From the NCBI RefSeq assembly GCF_023617305.1, contig NZ_CP081485.1, positions 372,001 to 436,000 of the forward strand: a stretch of 64,000 nucleotides of DNA. The letters are read 5' to 3'. The position numbers and the translations under genes are program-made. This document shows, in pieces, positions 30,834 through 41,035 of the stretch. The first letter of the stretch is position 1. Each line of letters opens with the position of its first letter. The stretch is from Methanobrevibacter sp. TLL-48-HuF1. GTDB lineage: Archaea; Methanobacteriota; Methanobacteria; Methanobacteriales; Methanobacteriaceae. The notes under the pieces were generated by a model. The model was not told where the DNA came from. It was given only the letters and a program-made list of their open reading frames with translations, and ran no database searches.

Positions 30834-30867
30834 AGAGGTTAAAAACCTCTAATTTTTTCTTTTTTTC
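30834..30867 (+). terminator. Terminator of the 1049-aa adhesin gene
   Basis: Perfect stem AGAGGTT / AACCTCT with a 3-nt loop starts 3 bp after the stop codon (30834-30850) and is followed by a T-rich tract. Confidence 0.65.
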
Positions 30868-30884
30868 AAAAAATAATTTTAAAA

Positions 30885-31103
30885 TCAGTAACTGTTTCTT
30901 CTGGAATAAGCTATATAGACAATGAATATTCCTATTAAAAGAAGAACAATTTGTGGAAATATTGCAAATAAAACAACTGGGATCAATTTTAATTCTGCTA
31001 AAATCCATAAAAGAGCATAAATTATAATTAAAATTCCCATAAGCATAGCTATTTTATTAGCTATTTCCTTAAAATCATATGGAATTCCACCTGGTATTGG
31101 CAT
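30885..31103 (-). CDS. Small two-helix membrane protein
   Basis: A 72-aa protein with two hydrophobic helices (~16-35 and ~42-64) joined by a short loop, and a basic C-terminus (SRRNSY). AAGGTG precedes the ATG. It starts 10 bp after rpiA and is probably the last gene of the egsA-UPF0179-rpiA transcript. No known family recognised. Confidence 0.65.
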   Translation of the reverse strand: MPIPGGIPYDFKEIANKIAMLMGILIIIYALLWILAELKLIPVVLFAIFPQIVLLLIGIFIVYIAYSRRNSY

Positions 31104-31113
31104 TATAACACCT

Positions 31114-31779
31114 TTACAATTCTTTTATACCTTCAGAAGTACCAATTATAACTTTATCAACCATCTGAGTAAAAATACCATTTTCAACAACACCCGGAAT
31201 AGAATTCAAATCTATTTCCATATGCATCGGGCTTTCTATTTTTTCAAATTTGGCATCAATGACAAAATTTCCATTATCTGTTATGACCGGTCCGTCTTTA
31301 CGCTCACCCATTCTTATTTCACATTTTGCACCCATATCTTCCAAAGTTTGTATAACTACACGTGATGCATCAGGAATTACTTCTACAGGTACTGGGAAGT
31401 TTCCAATTTCTTCAACATACTTTGATTCATCTACAATTACAATAAATTTCTTTGCAGCATAATCTACAATTTTTTCTTTAGTGTGAGCTGCTCCTCCGCC
31501 TTTAATAAGATTAAGGTTTTTATCTACTTCATCTGCACCGTCAACAGCCAAATCAATGTCATGTTCTTCCAAGCTGGTAATTGGTATGTTCCATTGTTTA
31601 GCAAGCAGTAATGATTGAAAAGATGTAGGAATTCCCATAACATTTATTCCTTCATCAGCTATTCTTTTACCTACTGCTTCAATGAAATAATGAGTTGTAG
31701 ATCCTGTTCCAAGTCCTAAGACATCTCCATCTGTAACATATTCTGCCGCTTTATAACCTGCTTCTTTTTTAAGATTCAT
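31114..31779 (-). CDS. rpiA: Ribose-5-phosphate isomerase A
   Basis: Interconverts ribose-5-phosphate and ribulose-5-phosphate; in methanogens this links the ribulose monophosphate route to nucleotide synthesis. Signature loops: [10 protein letters not shown] (20-32), VDGADEVD and [15 protein letters not shown], which contains the catalytic Glu/Lys region, plus the FPVPVEVIP strand. The 221-aa length is standard for RpiA. It lies between UPF0179 and a small membrane protein gene, all on the minus strand with short spacings. Confidence 0.96.
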   Translation of the reverse strand: MNLKKEAGYKAAEYVTDGDVLGLGTGSTTHYFIEAVGKRIADEGINVMGIPTSFQSLLLAKQWNIPITSLEEHDIDLAVDGADEVDKNLNLIKGGGAAHTKEKIVDYAAKKFIVIVDESKYVEEIGNFPVPVEVIPDASRVVIQTLEDMGAKCEIRMGERKDGPVITDNGNFVIDAKFEKIESPMHMEIDLNSIPGVVENGIFTQMVDKVIIGTSEGIKEL

Positions 31780-31797
31780 ATTAACATATCCTTATTT

Positions 31798-32235
31798 TTA
31801 AATAACAAAACCTAATGTAAGTTTATTAAGTTTATATCCTTTTTTACATTCACCTTTATGTTTTCCATGATTTTTTAAAACAATACATTTGTCCCCATCA
31901 ACTAATCCTTCAGGGAAGCAATAATCATGATATTCACATTCTTCGTCACAATCAACAGATTCATAAGAAAATGTAGACCCTTCAAAAACACTTTTTGAGG
32001 AAGAAAGTAATGTTATATTAGACCTGTCAACTTCTACCGGAATAACTATATTTTCAGCATGAACTGGGCACTTTTGTTCATTATCACGAACATCAATGAT
32101 TTTATATTTCCTATTTTTTTCTAAAGAGTCAACACAAGATGCTTTAAATCTACAACTTTCACATTCATCTACAGAACCATAAAAAATAAACTCATTACCC
32201 TTTTTTGCCAAATCTTTACCAATTAATGTAATCAT
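31798..32235 (-). CDS. UPF0179 family protein
   Basis: A 145-aa archaeal protein with many conserved cysteines in pairs: DECESCRFKASC near 24-35, KCPVH near 55, and DCDEECEYHDYC near 94-105, then GKHKGECKKGYKL. The pattern suggests metal or Fe-S binding. Function is unknown in the family. Its ATG overlaps the egsA stop codon (ATGA), so the two are translationally coupled. Confidence 0.88.
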   Translation of the reverse strand: MITLIGKDLAKKGNEFIFYGSVDECESCRFKASCVDSLEKNRKYKIIDVRDNEQKCPVHAENIVIPVEVDRSNITLLSSSKSVFEGSTFSYESVDCDEECEYHDYCFPEGLVDGDKCIVLKNHGKHKGECKKGYKLNKLTLGFVI

Positions 32236-33278
32236 TTTATCACTCCAGTTTTTAGAGCTAATTCATAAGCTGCATCTTCAGATATGCCATTATCTCCTAA
32301 AATAGTATATCTCTCCGGCCTAATAGTATGTGCCATTGTTAATGCATCAATAACATTTTCATCACTAATTCCCAATTCCTTAGCAGATGTTGGAGCCCCA
32401 ACAGCTTTTAAACTATTTCTAATAAATTTCCAGTCCCCACCGTATAAATACATCATCAAAATAGTTCCAACACCACATTGTTCACCATGTAAACAAGGCT
32501 TATCTAAAATCTTATCTAAAGCATGGGAAAATGTGTGTTCTGATCCACTAGCCGGACGACTGGAACCTGCAATACTAATAGCCATTCCACTACTAAACAA
32601 AGTTTTAACAACAAGACGTGCACTTTCTTCCAAACCCGGTTTAATACTATCAACATTATCAGTAATCATTTTTGCAGACATTATAGATAATGATGCTGCA
32701 GATTCACTATATGGCTCATTTTTTAAACGATGAGCTAACTGCCAATCCTTAATAGCCGTAAAATTTGAAATCAAATCTGCACAACCTGCAGATAATAATC
32801 TAAAAGGCGAATTTGCAATAATTTTACTGTCAGCAATAACAGCTATTGGTGCATGGGCTTTAGCAGATGTTGCAGTTTTAGGATTTTTTATTGAAGCTAA
32901 AGGAGATACAATACCATCATGTGAAGCAGTAGTTGGCATTGAAACAAAAAATACATTTTTATCAAATGAAGCTAATTTAGCTACATCAATAACTTTTCCA
33001 CCACCAACACCTAAAACAGTAGTATTCGGAGCAATCATTTCACTGACTTCATCTACTGAATCATAAGATACTTTCTCAACAATTTTAACATCTACTTCAA
33101 TGTCCTTATCTTCAAGACTTTCAATAACATGTTTTGCTGCAATATCATATGTATTCGGACCTGTTAGAACTAAAACTTTATTGTCTAAATGTAAATCCTT
33201 ACAAATTTCACCAGTTTCATATATAACATCCGGTCCGATGTATACTTCACGAGGCATTTGTATTTTTCTAGTATTCAT
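32232..33278 (-). CDS. egsA: sn-Glycerol-1-phosphate dehydrogenase
   Basis: Reduces dihydroxyacetone phosphate to sn-glycerol-1-phosphate, the backbone of archaeal ether lipids. GVGGGKVIDVAK is the NAD(P)-binding loop. Zinc ligands are expected at the Asp of SMPTTASHDG and the His residues of GSEHTFSHALD and LHGEQCGVG. The 348-aa length fits. ATG 33278 is chosen because GGGAGAT lies 5 nt before it; the TTG at 33290 would place the ribosome site inside the gene. First gene of the egsA-UPF0179-rpiA-membrane protein operon. Confidence 0.96.
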   Translation of the reverse strand: MNTRKIQMPREVYIGPDVIYETGEICKDLHLDNKVLVLTGPNTYDIAAKHVIESLEDKDIEVDVKIVEKVSYDSVDEVSEMIAPNTTVLGVGGGKVIDVAKLASFDKNVFFVSMPTTASHDGIVSPLASIKNPKTATSAKAHAPIAVIADSKIIANSPFRLLSAGCADLISNFTAIKDWQLAHRLKNEPYSESAASLSIMSAKMITDNVDSIKPGLEESARLVVKTLFSSGMAISIAGSSRPASGSEHTFSHALDKILDKPCLHGEQCGVGTILMMYLYGGDWKFIRNSLKAVGAPTSAKELGISDENVIDALTMAHTIRPERYTILGDNGISEDAAYELALKTGVIK

Positions 33279-33428
33279 AATATCTCCCAAACATATTATA
33301 CATTTGTATATTTTTAATTAGTAGTTATAAATAGCTTATCATTTAGGTATGACAAAATTTTCTTTAAATAGATTTAATAGGCATTAACAACTGATATATA
33401 ATTATTATAAAAATTTAATTAAGGTGAT

Positions 33429-34838
33429 ATGGTGGAAAATTTTAGTGAATGGTTTCATGACATATTAGAAGAAGCTAACATAACTGATTCAAGATATCCT
33501 ATTAAAGGAATGGCTGTATGGATGCCTTACGGTTTCCAAATAAGAAAATATACAACAAATCTAATAAAAGAAGTATATGATCATGATCATGAAGAAGTTT
33601 TATTTCCACTTCTTGTTCCAGAAACAGAACTAGCTAAAGAAGGATTGCATGTAAAAGGATTTGAAGATGAAGTTTACTGGGTTACTCATGGAGGTAAAAC
33701 TCAATTAAATGAGAAATTAGCCTTAAGACCAACTAGTGAAACATCAATCTATCCAATGTACTCACTATGGATTAGGTCCCATATTGATTTGCCATTGAAA
33801 TATTATCAAATTGTAAATACATTCAGATATGAAACAAAACATACAAGACCACTTATTCGTGTTCGTGAGATTACTACCTTTAAGGAAGCACATACTGCTC
33901 ATGCAAGCAAAGAAGAGGCAGATATTCAAGTTCAGGAACATATTGTAAAGTATAAAGAAATCTTTGATACATTAGGTATCCCGTATACTTTAACTAAAAG
34001 ACCTGAATGGGACAAATTCCCCGGTGCAGATTATACCATGGCTTTTGATGCAATTATGCCAGACGGAAAAACCCTGCAAATCGGTACTATCCATAATCTA
34101 GGTCAAACATTTGCAAAAACCTTCGATATAACCTTTGAAGATAAAGACGGAGAACATAAACTGGTTTATCAAACTTGTGCAGGTTTATCTGACAGAGTAA
34201 TAGCTTCTGCAATCGGAATTCATGGAGATGAAAAAGGATTACGTCTTCCACCGGAAATTTCACCAAAACAAATAACAATCATTCCTATTTTATTTAAAAA
34301 AGGAAAAGAAGAAGTTTTAGCTAAATGTGAAGAACTTAAAAAAGAGTTTGAATCTGCAGGATTACGTGTAAATATTGATGACAGAGACATCAGACCAGGT
34401 AAAAAATTCTATGACTGGGAATTAAAAGGAACTCCAATAAAACTTGAATTAGGTCCTAGAGATTTAGAAAACAACAAAACAATAGCTATGCGTAGAGATG
34501 AACTGGAAAAAATTGAACTTGATTTAGATGAAAATCTTGTTGGCAATGTAATTAGTTTAATTGATGAATTAAATGAAAACCTTGCTGAAAGTGCAAAAGA
34601 ATTCCATAAAGACCACATTAAATTTGCATCTGACATTGATGAAGTTAAAGAGTTAATTGAAGCAGGAAATGTTGTAGCAGTTAACTGGTGTGGAGATACT
34701 GCCTGCGGACAAAAAATAGAAGAAATCACTGGTTATTCTGTTTTAGGTATCTATGAAGAACTTGAAGGAGAAAGTAAAAAATGTATAATCAGTGATGAAG
34801 ATGCTAAATATGTTGCATTAATAGCTAAAACCTACTAG
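33429..34838 (+). CDS. proS: Prolyl-tRNA synthetase, archaeal/eukaryal type
   Basis: Class II synthetase (469 aa). Motif 1 region [16 protein letters not shown], motif 2 [28 protein letters not shown] (read as separate segments), and motif 3 [23 protein letters not shown] are visible. There is no bacterial editing insertion. The C-terminal zinc-like domain ([12 protein letters not shown]) is the archaeal/eukaryal extension. Start ATG 33429 lies close to AAGGTGAT, and GTG at 33432 is an alternative. It heads the proS-cofC-thiD transcript. Confidence 0.96.
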   Translation: MVENFSEWFHDILEEANITDSRYPIKGMAVWMPYGFQIRKYTTNLIKEVYDHDHEEVLFPLLVPETELAKEGLHVKGFEDEVYWVTHGGKTQLNEKLALRPTSETSIYPMYSLWIRSHIDLPLKYYQIVNTFRYETKHTRPLIRVREITTFKEAHTAHASKEEADIQVQEHIVKYKEIFDTLGIPYTLTKRPEWDKFPGADYTMAFDAIMPDGKTLQIGTIHNLGQTFAKTFDITFEDKDGEHKLVYQTCAGLSDRVIASAIGIHGDEKGLRLPPEISPKQITIIPILFKKGKEEVLAKCEELKKEFESAGLRVNIDDRDIRPGKKFYDWELKGTPIKLELGPRDLENNKTIAMRRDELEKIELDLDENLVGNVISLIDELNENLAESAKEFHKDHIKFASDIDEVKELIEAGNVVAVNWCGDTACGQKIEEITGYSVLGIYEELEGESKKCIISDEDAKYVALIAKTY

Positions 34839-34848
34839 AGATGAAAAT

Positions 34849-35523
34849 ATGGATGACATTTATGGAATAATACCTGTCAGCAAATTTAAAGAATGCAAAA
34901 CCAGATTATCTCCATTTTTAAGTGAAGATGAAAGGGAAAAACTCCTGAAAGTTATGCTTAAAGATGTTACTGATACTTTAAGAAAATATACTGATAAAAT
35001 AATTATAATCAGTGCTGATGAAGATGTTTTAGAATATGCTAAAAGCTTAAACTTAAGTGTTTTAAAAGAAAATGAAAATTCAAATTTAAATAAAGCATTA
35101 AAACAGGCTATGGAATACTGTAAAGGCAAAACTAAAAAAGTAATCATAATGCCATCTGACATTCCCCTCATCGGTAAAACCAACCTTAAAATGGTAATCG
35201 ATTCAAGTAAACAGCTTGATTTCATCATTATTCCTTCAAAAGGAGGGGGAACAAACACTATAATTATGAAACCACTGGCTATCAGAACTAAATTTGGAGA
35301 TTTCAGTTATAAGGAACATGTAAATGCTGCAGACAGAAAAAACTTAAATCCTCAAGTTCACGACTCATTATTTATGGCTCTGGATGTTAATACAACTGAA
35401 GATTTAGGAGAAATAATGGTTCATGGTGAAAATACTGAAACCAGACGTTATTTAAAAGAGTTAAAAATAAATGTTGAGTCAGTACATGGCAGCGAACGTT
35501 TGAGAGTCACAAGAGGCAGTTAA
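34849..35523 (+). CDS. cofC: 2-phospho-L-lactate guanylyltransferase
   Basis: Coenzyme F420 synthesis: joins 2-phospholactate to GTP, giving the intermediate used by CofD. A nucleotidyltransferase fold begins with IIPVSKFKECKTRLSPFLS, the phosphate-binding loop. IIMPSDIPLIGKTNL carries the metal-binding Asp, and FIIIPSKGGGTNTIIM with FGDFSYKEHV completes the site. The 224-aa length is normal. It starts 10 bp after proS and ends directly before the ATG of thiD. F420 is needed in methanogenesis, which fits the organism. Confidence 0.93.
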   Translation: MDDIYGIIPVSKFKECKTRLSPFLSEDEREKLLKVMLKDVTDTLRKYTDKIIIISADEDVLEYAKSLNLSVLKENENSNLNKALKQAMEYCKGKTKKVIIMPSDIPLIGKTNLKMVIDSSKQLDFIIIPSKGGGTNTIIMKPLAIRTKFGDFSYKEHVNAADRKNLNPQVHDSLFMALDVNTTEDLGEIMVHGENTETRRYLKELKINVESVHGSERLRVTRGS

Positions 35524-36264
35524 ATGATTGTAATGTCAATAGCTGGCGTTGATCCATCTGGAGGAGCAGGTATTTTTGCAGATATCAAAACATTTCAGGC
35601 ACTTGGTGTTTATGGAACTGGAATTGTAACTGCACTTACTGCCCAAAATCCTCAAAAGATGTACTCTCTAAAAGCTATTGAAACCAGCTATGTTGAAGAG
35701 CAGATTGATGCTATTTTAGACACCTACAATGTTGAATATATTAAAACAGGAATGTTATATTCAACTGATATCATCAAGTCCGTTTCTAAAAAAATCAGAG
35801 AATATAATCTGAAAGCTGTTGTTGATCCGGTTATGGTAGCAACATCCGGAGGAGAATTAGCTAAAAATGATTTAAGTCAGAATTTACTTAAATATTTACT
35901 TCCAAAAGCTATTCTTACAACCCCAAATGTTTCTGAAGCTGAAAAATTAACCAATATTAAAATTACTAATGAAGAAGAAGCTAAAAAAGCTTGTGAAAAA
36001 TTAGGAAAAACCTGCAACAACATTATAACCGGTGGACATCTCAATGGGATAAATACCATCAATATTGACGGAAGTACCAGTATTTTTAAGCAAAAATTAT
36101 TAAAAACAGATAATTTACACGGGAGCGGCTGTAACTTCTCAGCAGCTATTGTAAGTTATTTAAGTCAGAAAAACGACTTGAAAACAAGTATTTTAAAAGC
36201 TTCAGATTATACTTACGAAAGTATAAAAAATGGAAAATATGGAACCCTAATAGCAAAATTATAG
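35524..36264 (+). CDS. thiD: Hydroxymethylpyrimidine/phosphomethylpyrimidine kinase
   Basis: Phosphorylates HMP and HMP-phosphate in thiamine synthesis. Motifs: SIAGVDPSGGAGIFADIKTF (ligand-binding N-terminus), VVDPVMVATSGGEL, TPNVSEAE, VITGGH-like TGGHLNG and the catalytic GSGCNFSAAIVSYL with the anion hole. Length of 246 aa suits the single-domain kinase, without the ThiN domain often fused to it in other archaea. The start codon abuts the cofC stop codon. Confidence 0.94.
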   Translation: MIVMSIAGVDPSGGAGIFADIKTFQALGVYGTGIVTALTAQNPQKMYSLKAIETSYVEEQIDAILDTYNVEYIKTGMLYSTDIIKSVSKKIREYNLKAVVDPVMVATSGGELAKNDLSQNLLKYLLPKAILTTPNVSEAEKLTNIKITNEEEAKKACEKLGKTCNNIITGGHLNGINTINIDGSTSIFKQKLLKTDNLHGSGCNFSAAIVSYLSQKNDLKTSILKASDYTYESIKNGKYGTLIAKL

Positions 36265-36267
36265 CTA

Positions 36268-37026
36268 TTAGAAATCTTCCACATTTAATTTATCAAGTAC
36301 TTCCTCTTGAATTTCAATAAATTCTTTGGATTCTCTTTTTCTAAGTCTTGGCATATCTACATCAAAGATTTCTTTAATTTTACCCGGATTTTTGTCCATT
36401 ATAACAATTTTATCTGCAAGATAAATTGCTTCATCAACATCATGAGTTACAAAAACAATTGTATTTTTAAATCTTTTCCAAACTCCAATCAGCTGTTCCT
36501 GAAGCATGTGTCTATTTTGCATATCCAATGCAGAAAATGGTTCATCCATTAGTAAAATAGGTGAATGATTAAGCAAAGATCTAATAATTGCAACTCTTTG
36601 TTTCATACCACCTGAAAGTTCATGTGGATAACTATCTTTAAAGTCAATTAAACCTACACTTTCAAGATATCTTTCTGCAGCCTTAAGATTTTCCTCTTTA
36701 GTTCTGTCTTTTTTGAGATTAAGGCCGAACATCACATTTTCCAAAACTGTCAACCATGGAAATAAGGAATATTGCTGAAAAATAACTGCTCTGTCACCAG
36801 ATGGTTTTTTAACAGTTTCACCATCTGCTATAACTTCCCCAGAAGTTGGTTGGTCAAGCCCAGCTATCAAACGAAGCAGAGTTGTTTTACCGCAACCAGA
36901 AGGGCCTAAAAGACAAACGAATTCACCATCTTCAATATTTAAATTAACATCATCTAAAACTTTTATATCATGATCCAAACCGCGACCATGAAAAGATTTA
37001 TTTATATTTTTAATTTCAATTGCCAT
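36268..37026 (-). CDS. ABC transporter ATPase, nitrate/sulfonate/taurine type
   Basis: A 252-aa ATPase with Walker A GPSGCGKTT, Q-loop FQQYSLFPW, signature LSGGMKQRVAI, Walker B ILLMDEP and H-loop FVTHDVDEA. Its nearest kin are SsuB/TauB/NrtD-type proteins. It follows the permease gene by 10 bp. Substrate cannot be stated from the ATPase: sulfonates, taurine, nitrate, cyanate, aminopyrimidine and molybdate-like ligands all occur in this family. In this window the periplasmic-binding component is missing. Confidence 0.9.
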   Translation of the reverse strand: MAIEIKNINKSFHGRGLDHDIKVLDDVNLNIEDGEFVCLLGPSGCGKTTLLRLIAGLDQPTSGEVIADGETVKKPSGDRAVIFQQYSLFPWLTVLENVMFGLNLKKDRTKEENLKAAERYLESVGLIDFKDSYPHELSGGMKQRVAIIRSLLNHSPILLMDEPFSALDMQNRHMLQEQLIGVWKRFKNTIVFVTHDVDEAIYLADKIVIMDKNPGKIKEIFDVDMPRLRKRESKEFIEIQEEVLDKLNVEDF

Positions 37027-37036
37027 TTTAAACTAC

Positions 37037-37777
37037 CTACCAGAATACTCTTTTTTCTATAAGTCCGAAGACATAATCAAGGACTAAACCAATTAAACCA
37101 ATAACCAACATACCTACAACAGTAGTACCAGTATCAAATAAATTTGTAGCTGTTAAAATTAAATATCCTAAACCGCTACTTGAACCAATCATCTCTGCAG
37201 AAATAGTACACATCAATGCTATTCCCACACCAACTTTAAGTCCGGAAACTATAGGAGGCACTGCAGAAGGTAAAATAACCTTTGTAAGCACTGTTTTATC
37301 ATCTGCACCTAATGTTTGTGCAGATTCAATTAAAACTTTATCAGTTCTTTTAACTCCGTCAATTGTGTAAATAAGAATTGGAAAAACACATCCTATAAAA
37401 ATAATAAATATAGCCGGAGCAGTTCCAATCCCAAACCACAATATTGAAAATGGAATCCATGCTATCGGAGGTATTGGCCTTAATATACTAATTACAAAAC
37501 TGCATAAAGTTTCTAACTTACTATACCATCCAAGCAATATTCCTAAAGGAATAGCTACAACAGATGCAAGTGCCATACCACCAAATACTTTAAATAAAGT
37601 ATCCATAGTGTCAACAAAAAGTTCTCCAGATTGCATTATATTCCAAGCAGAATGACAAACACTGCCCGGACTTGGTAAGAAATAAGGATTAACTAACTCT
37701 AAAACAGAAGTTATGATATACCAGATAATTATAATAAAAATTGGTAAAATTATCGGTGTGAACTTATCTTTATTCAT
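37037..37777 (-). CDS. ABC transporter permease, nitrate/sulfonate/taurine type
   Basis: A 246-aa BPD-type permease with about six membrane helices. The EAA loop is ESAQTLGADDKTVLTKVILPSAVPPI, with the usual G three residues before the end (written in pieces). N-terminal IILPIFIIIIWYIIT is the first helix. Partner of the adjacent ATPase. Typical operons of this family put a lipoprotein-binding component first; here the gene upstream is the divergent CPBP protease, so the binding protein is elsewhere or lost. Confidence 0.88.
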   Translation of the reverse strand: MNKDKFTPIILPIFIIIIWYIITSVLELVNPYFLPSPGSVCHSAWNIMQSGELFVDTMDTLFKVFGGMALASVVAIPLGILLGWYSKLETLCSFVISILRPIPPIAWIPFSILWFGIGTAPAIFIIFIGCVFPILIYTIDGVKRTDKVLIESAQTLGADDKTVLTKVILPSAVPPIVSGLKVGVGIALMCTISAEMIGSSSGLGYLILTATNLFDTGTTVVGMLVIGLIGLVLDYVFGLIEKRVFW

Positions 37778-37946
37778 TAAATCACTTACATAAAATTTTT
37801 TTTACAATTATTAATATTGATTGTATATTTATATAAATATTTCACATGATTTTAAGTAGATACTCACAAATCAAAATTGTATCCAAAGGTATATATACTG
37901 CAAAAAGTAAAATAAATGTTACATACAATAAAAGTGAGGTGTAGCT

Positions 37947-38882
37947 TTGGAAGCAAATAGAAGATTTTTTTCAAAGATTGGATTTAATTATTTTGCACTT
38001 GGAATAATCATATTTGTGCTGAATATATTCATCGGATTACTCATAAGCATAATTAATCCAAATCTTTTATCTAATCAAACAATGATGACATTTTTCTCAG
38101 CTATTTGGACTTATCTCTTACCTTTACCAATATTTATTTATATAATGAGAAAAACAGAAGCAAAAACTCTTGAAAAACATAAAATGACCATTAAAACATT
38201 TATAATATGTATATCCATTACAATGTTTTTAATGTGGATCGGAAATATGATGGGAGTTATTACAACTGCAGGAATCGGCTCATTAATACAGCATGAAGTA
38301 GCTAATCCAATTAATGATGTAATAAACAATTCCGGTTTAATTGCAAACCTAATTATAATAACTATAATAGCTCCAATATTTGAAGAACTCATATTTAGAA
38401 AGTTATTAATTGACAGAACTATAAAATACGGAGGTACAATTTCAGTACTGCTTTCAGGATTATTATTTGCATTTTTCCATGGAAATTTAAGTCAATTTTT
38501 CTATGCATTCCTTCTTGGAGGATTTTTTGCAATAATTTATATAAAAACAGGACAAATCAAATATACAATTGGATTACACATGATTATAAATTTCATAGGA
38601 TCAGTTGTCAGCTTATTTGTTTCACAACCATTATTAGATTTAGCTAATGGAAGTGTAATTTCACCGACAAGTGCATTTGGCGTTATTTTATACATATTAA
38701 TAACTTTAGGATTAACAGTTATGGGTTTAATCTACTCCATCAAGTATTTTGATAAAATCAGATTTGACGGAAGTGAAAAAGAAATAATTCTAAAAAATCC
38801 GGCCAGTACAATCCTTTTAAATCCGGGAATAATTTGTTTTATATTACTGATGTCTTATACCATATTTACATCAATAGCTTAA
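37947..38882 (+). CDS. CPBP-family intramembrane protease (type II CAAX-like)
   Basis: A 311-aa polytopic protein (about 8 membrane helices). Catalytic motifs: Glu146-Glu147...Arg151 in FEELIFRK, His in FAFFHGNLSQF, and a third motif with His in GLHMIINF. The start is TTG, with GAGGTG 6 nt before it. The family includes abortive-infection-like (Abi) proteins and prenyl-peptidase homologues; the substrate here is unknown. It is divergent from the ABC permease. Confidence 0.88.
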   Translation: MEANRRFFSKIGFNYFALGIIIFVLNIFIGLLISIINPNLLSNQTMMTFFSAIWTYLLPLPIFIYIMRKTEAKTLEKHKMTIKTFIICISITMFLMWIGNMMGVITTAGIGSLIQHEVANPINDVINNSGLIANLIIITIIAPIFEELIFRKLLIDRTIKYGGTISVLLSGLLFAFFHGNLSQFFYAFLLGGFFAIIYIKTGQIKYTIGLHMIINFIGSVVSLFVSQPLLDLANGSVISPTSAFGVILYILITLGLTVMGLIYSIKYFDKIRFDGSEKEIILKNPASTILLNPGIICFILLMSYTIFTSIA

Positions 38883-38901
38883 AAAAAATAAATTAAGAAG
38901 T

Positions 38902-41025
38902 TTATGCAGTTTCTACTACATTAACTTCTATTTCTCTTGGTTCTTTTAATACAGAACGTGTACTTAAAGCTCCTAAAAGCATAGTTGATAAATTATGTAT
39001 CAGTGAAGATGTAGAAGGAGTTATAATTCCAAACATACCTAATGCAATTAAAGAACCGTTAATAGCAATTATACTATGATAATTAGTATCTATTTTATTT
39101 AACATACCAACACTTAATCTTCTAAGTGTTACTAAGTCATATAAATCATCAGACAGTAAAGAAACATCTGCAACTTCTCTGGCAATATCTGAAGAGTTTT
39201 TCATTGAAACAGATACATCAGCAGCAGCCAATGCAGGAGAATCATTAATTCCATCTCCAACCATAATAATAGTTCTGCCTTCTTCTTTTAAACTTTCAAC
39301 AATACTTGCTTTATCTTCAGGAAGCACCTGAGAGCGATATTCAGTTATGCCTAATGCTTCAGCACCACTTTTTGCACCACTTTCACTGTCTCCAGTTAAC
39401 ATGATGACATTTTCAATGCCTAATCTTTTAAGCTCTTCAATAACATCCTTAGCTTCTTCCCTTACAGGGTCGTTAATACATATAATACCTTCAAGTTTAT
39501 TGTCAATAGCCAGATAAACAACTGAATATTCACAGATTTTTTCGTCAATGAGTTTTTCATCTTCTTTGGATATTTCTACACCTTCATCATCAAACAGGAA
39601 GTGTCTGCTTCCTATAACAGCACGTTTGCCATTATAACTTGTTGCAATACCATGAGCTACAATGTATTCAACTTCACTATGGTCTTCCTCATGTTTTAGG
39701 CCTTCCTCTTCAGCTTGTTTTACAATAGCAGTAGCAATACTATGTGCAAAATGCTCTTCAATACATGCAGACATTCTTAAAATTTCATCTCTGGAATAAT
39801 CTCCAAGAGAAATTACATCAACAACTTTTGGAGTTGCATTAGTAAGAGTTCCAGTTTTATCAAAGATTATTGTATCTGCAGTTGCGTATTTTTCAAGGAA
39901 TTTTCCACCTTTAACCATCATCCTATTATCTGAAGCTTCTTTCATTGCTGAAATAACAGATAATGGAGTTGTTAATTTAAGTGCACATGAAAAATCAACC
40001 ATTAAAACAGACAGTGCTTTTGTAGTATCCCTAGTTATTAAATAAGTAAGGAATGTTGTAAGGAAACTGTAAGGCACAATAGAGTCTGCCAATTCCTCAG
40101 CTTTACTTTGAGCATCTGCTTTCAATTCTTCTGAATTCTCAATAAGGTTGATAATTTTATTTAATCTGGTTTCTTTATCAAAAGAATAGACTTGAACAAT
40201 TAAATTGCCCTCTTCGACAACGGTACCTGCGTGAACTGTTTTTCCAGGCATTTTATGGACAGCCAATGGTTCTCCAGTCATGGCTGCTTCATTAACCATT
40301 CCTTCACCATCAACAACTTTACCGTCCACAGGTATTACATCACCCATATGAACTTTAATTTTATCATCTTTGTTGATTTCAGATATAGGCTGTTGTATTT
40401 CCTCACCGTCTTCATTTACTACCCATACAGTATCAATATTTAAAGTTAAACTTTCTTTTAAAGTATTTTTTGTTTTTTGTAGTGTGTAGTCTTCAAGCAA
40501 ATCAGAAATTGACAATAAGAACATCATGGAACTTGCCGGATCGAAATCTCTTTTAAGAAGTGATCCGGTAACTGCTGCTCCGTCAAGTAAAGCAACATCC
40601 ACTCTGAAACTTGTTAAACTATCTAAAGCATGCCACATATATTTAGCAGCTCTATAAACAGTCAATAAATTTCTAATTGGAATAGGCAATACAATTTTAC
40701 TTAATACCCTTCTCACAAGCATACCTGATAAATTAACCCAAAAATTATTAGTTAGCTCATTTGAACTCATATACATATCCGGTTCAATTTCAACCAGATC
40801 ATCAGCAGTTATTTTATCAAGTGCTTCAAAGACTTTATCTCTGTTTTTAACATCATCATAATAGATTAAAATACTTCCGTTTCTATGAGATGTAAAAACT
40901 TTTTTAATAAAATTATTTTCTAAAAGCAATGCAGAAATACCATAACCTTCTTTTTCAGTGAAGGCTGCTTGACCTGAACGAACTCTAATACGAGTTCCGT
41001 TATTATACATTACTTGGTATTTCAT
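38902..41025 (-). CDS. P1B-type heavy-metal-transporting ATPase
   Basis: A 707-aa P-type ATPase that should move a transition metal across the membrane. Phosphorylated Asp389 lies in DKTGTLT, with TGEPLAVH-type actuator motif TGEP, MLTGDSESG and GDGINDSPAL hinge. The usual CPC/CPx in the metal-binding helix is replaced by Ser346-Cys347-Ala348 (then LKLTTP). The N-terminal ~75 residues look like an HMA fold without its CxxC. That combination belongs to a less studied branch of P1B pumps. It is cotranscribed with a small partner gene upstream and lies behind DtxR-like operators. Metal identity is not known. Confidence 0.9.
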   Translation of the reverse strand: MKYQVMYNNGTRIRVRSGQAAFTEKEGYGISALLLENNFIKKVFTSHRNGSILIYYDDVKNRDKVFEALDKITADDLVEIEPDMYMSSNELTNNFWVNLSGMLVRRVLSKIVLPIPIRNLLTVYRAAKYMWHALDSLTSFRVDVALLDGAAVTGSLLKRDFDPASSMMFLLSISDLLEDYTLQKTKNTLKESLTLNIDTVWVVNEDGEEIQQPISEINKDDKIKVHMGDVIPVDGKVVDGEGMVNEAAMTGEPLAVHKMPGKTVHAGTVVEEGNLIVQVYSFDKETRLNKIINLIENSEELKADAQSKAEELADSIVPYSFLTTFLTYLITRDTTKALSVLMVDFSCALKLTTPLSVISAMKEASDNRMMVKGGKFLEKYATADTIIFDKTGTLTNATPKVVDVISLGDYSRDEILRMSACIEEHFAHSIATAIVKQAEEEGLKHEEDHSEVEYIVAHGIATSYNGKRAVIGSRHFLFDDEGVEISKEDEKLIDEKICEYSVVYLAIDNKLEGIICINDPVREEAKDVIEELKRLGIENVIMLTGDSESGAKSGAEALGITEYRSQVLPEDKASIVESLKEEGRTIIMVGDGINDSPALAAADVSVSMKNSSDIAREVADVSLLSDDLYDLVTLRRLSVGMLNKIDTNYHSIIAINGSLIALGMFGIITPSTSSLIHNLSTMLLGALSTRSVLKEPREIEVNVVETA

Positions 41026-41035
41026 GTTTTAAACC

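Noticed and set aside
30757-31008. 83-codon minus-strand frame overlapping the adhesin end and the small membrane protein gene
   Set aside because: Conflicts with the two-helix protein in the other frame, which has the ribosome site and operon position.
33279-33290. Upstream TTG start for egsA
   Set aside because: The ribosome site GGGAGAT would lie within the coding sequence; ATG 33278 has correct spacing. Similar reasoning shortened nifU, cysE, the CMD gene, ehaK and the second permease.
34409-35258. Minus-strand frames opposite proS and cofC
   Set aside because: Overlap strongly supported genes for their whole length.
36268-37777. Linking the Tau/Ssu-type transporter to the sulfur regulon
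   Set aside because: No TGTTATA-N6-TATAACA palindrome upstream and substrate unknown.
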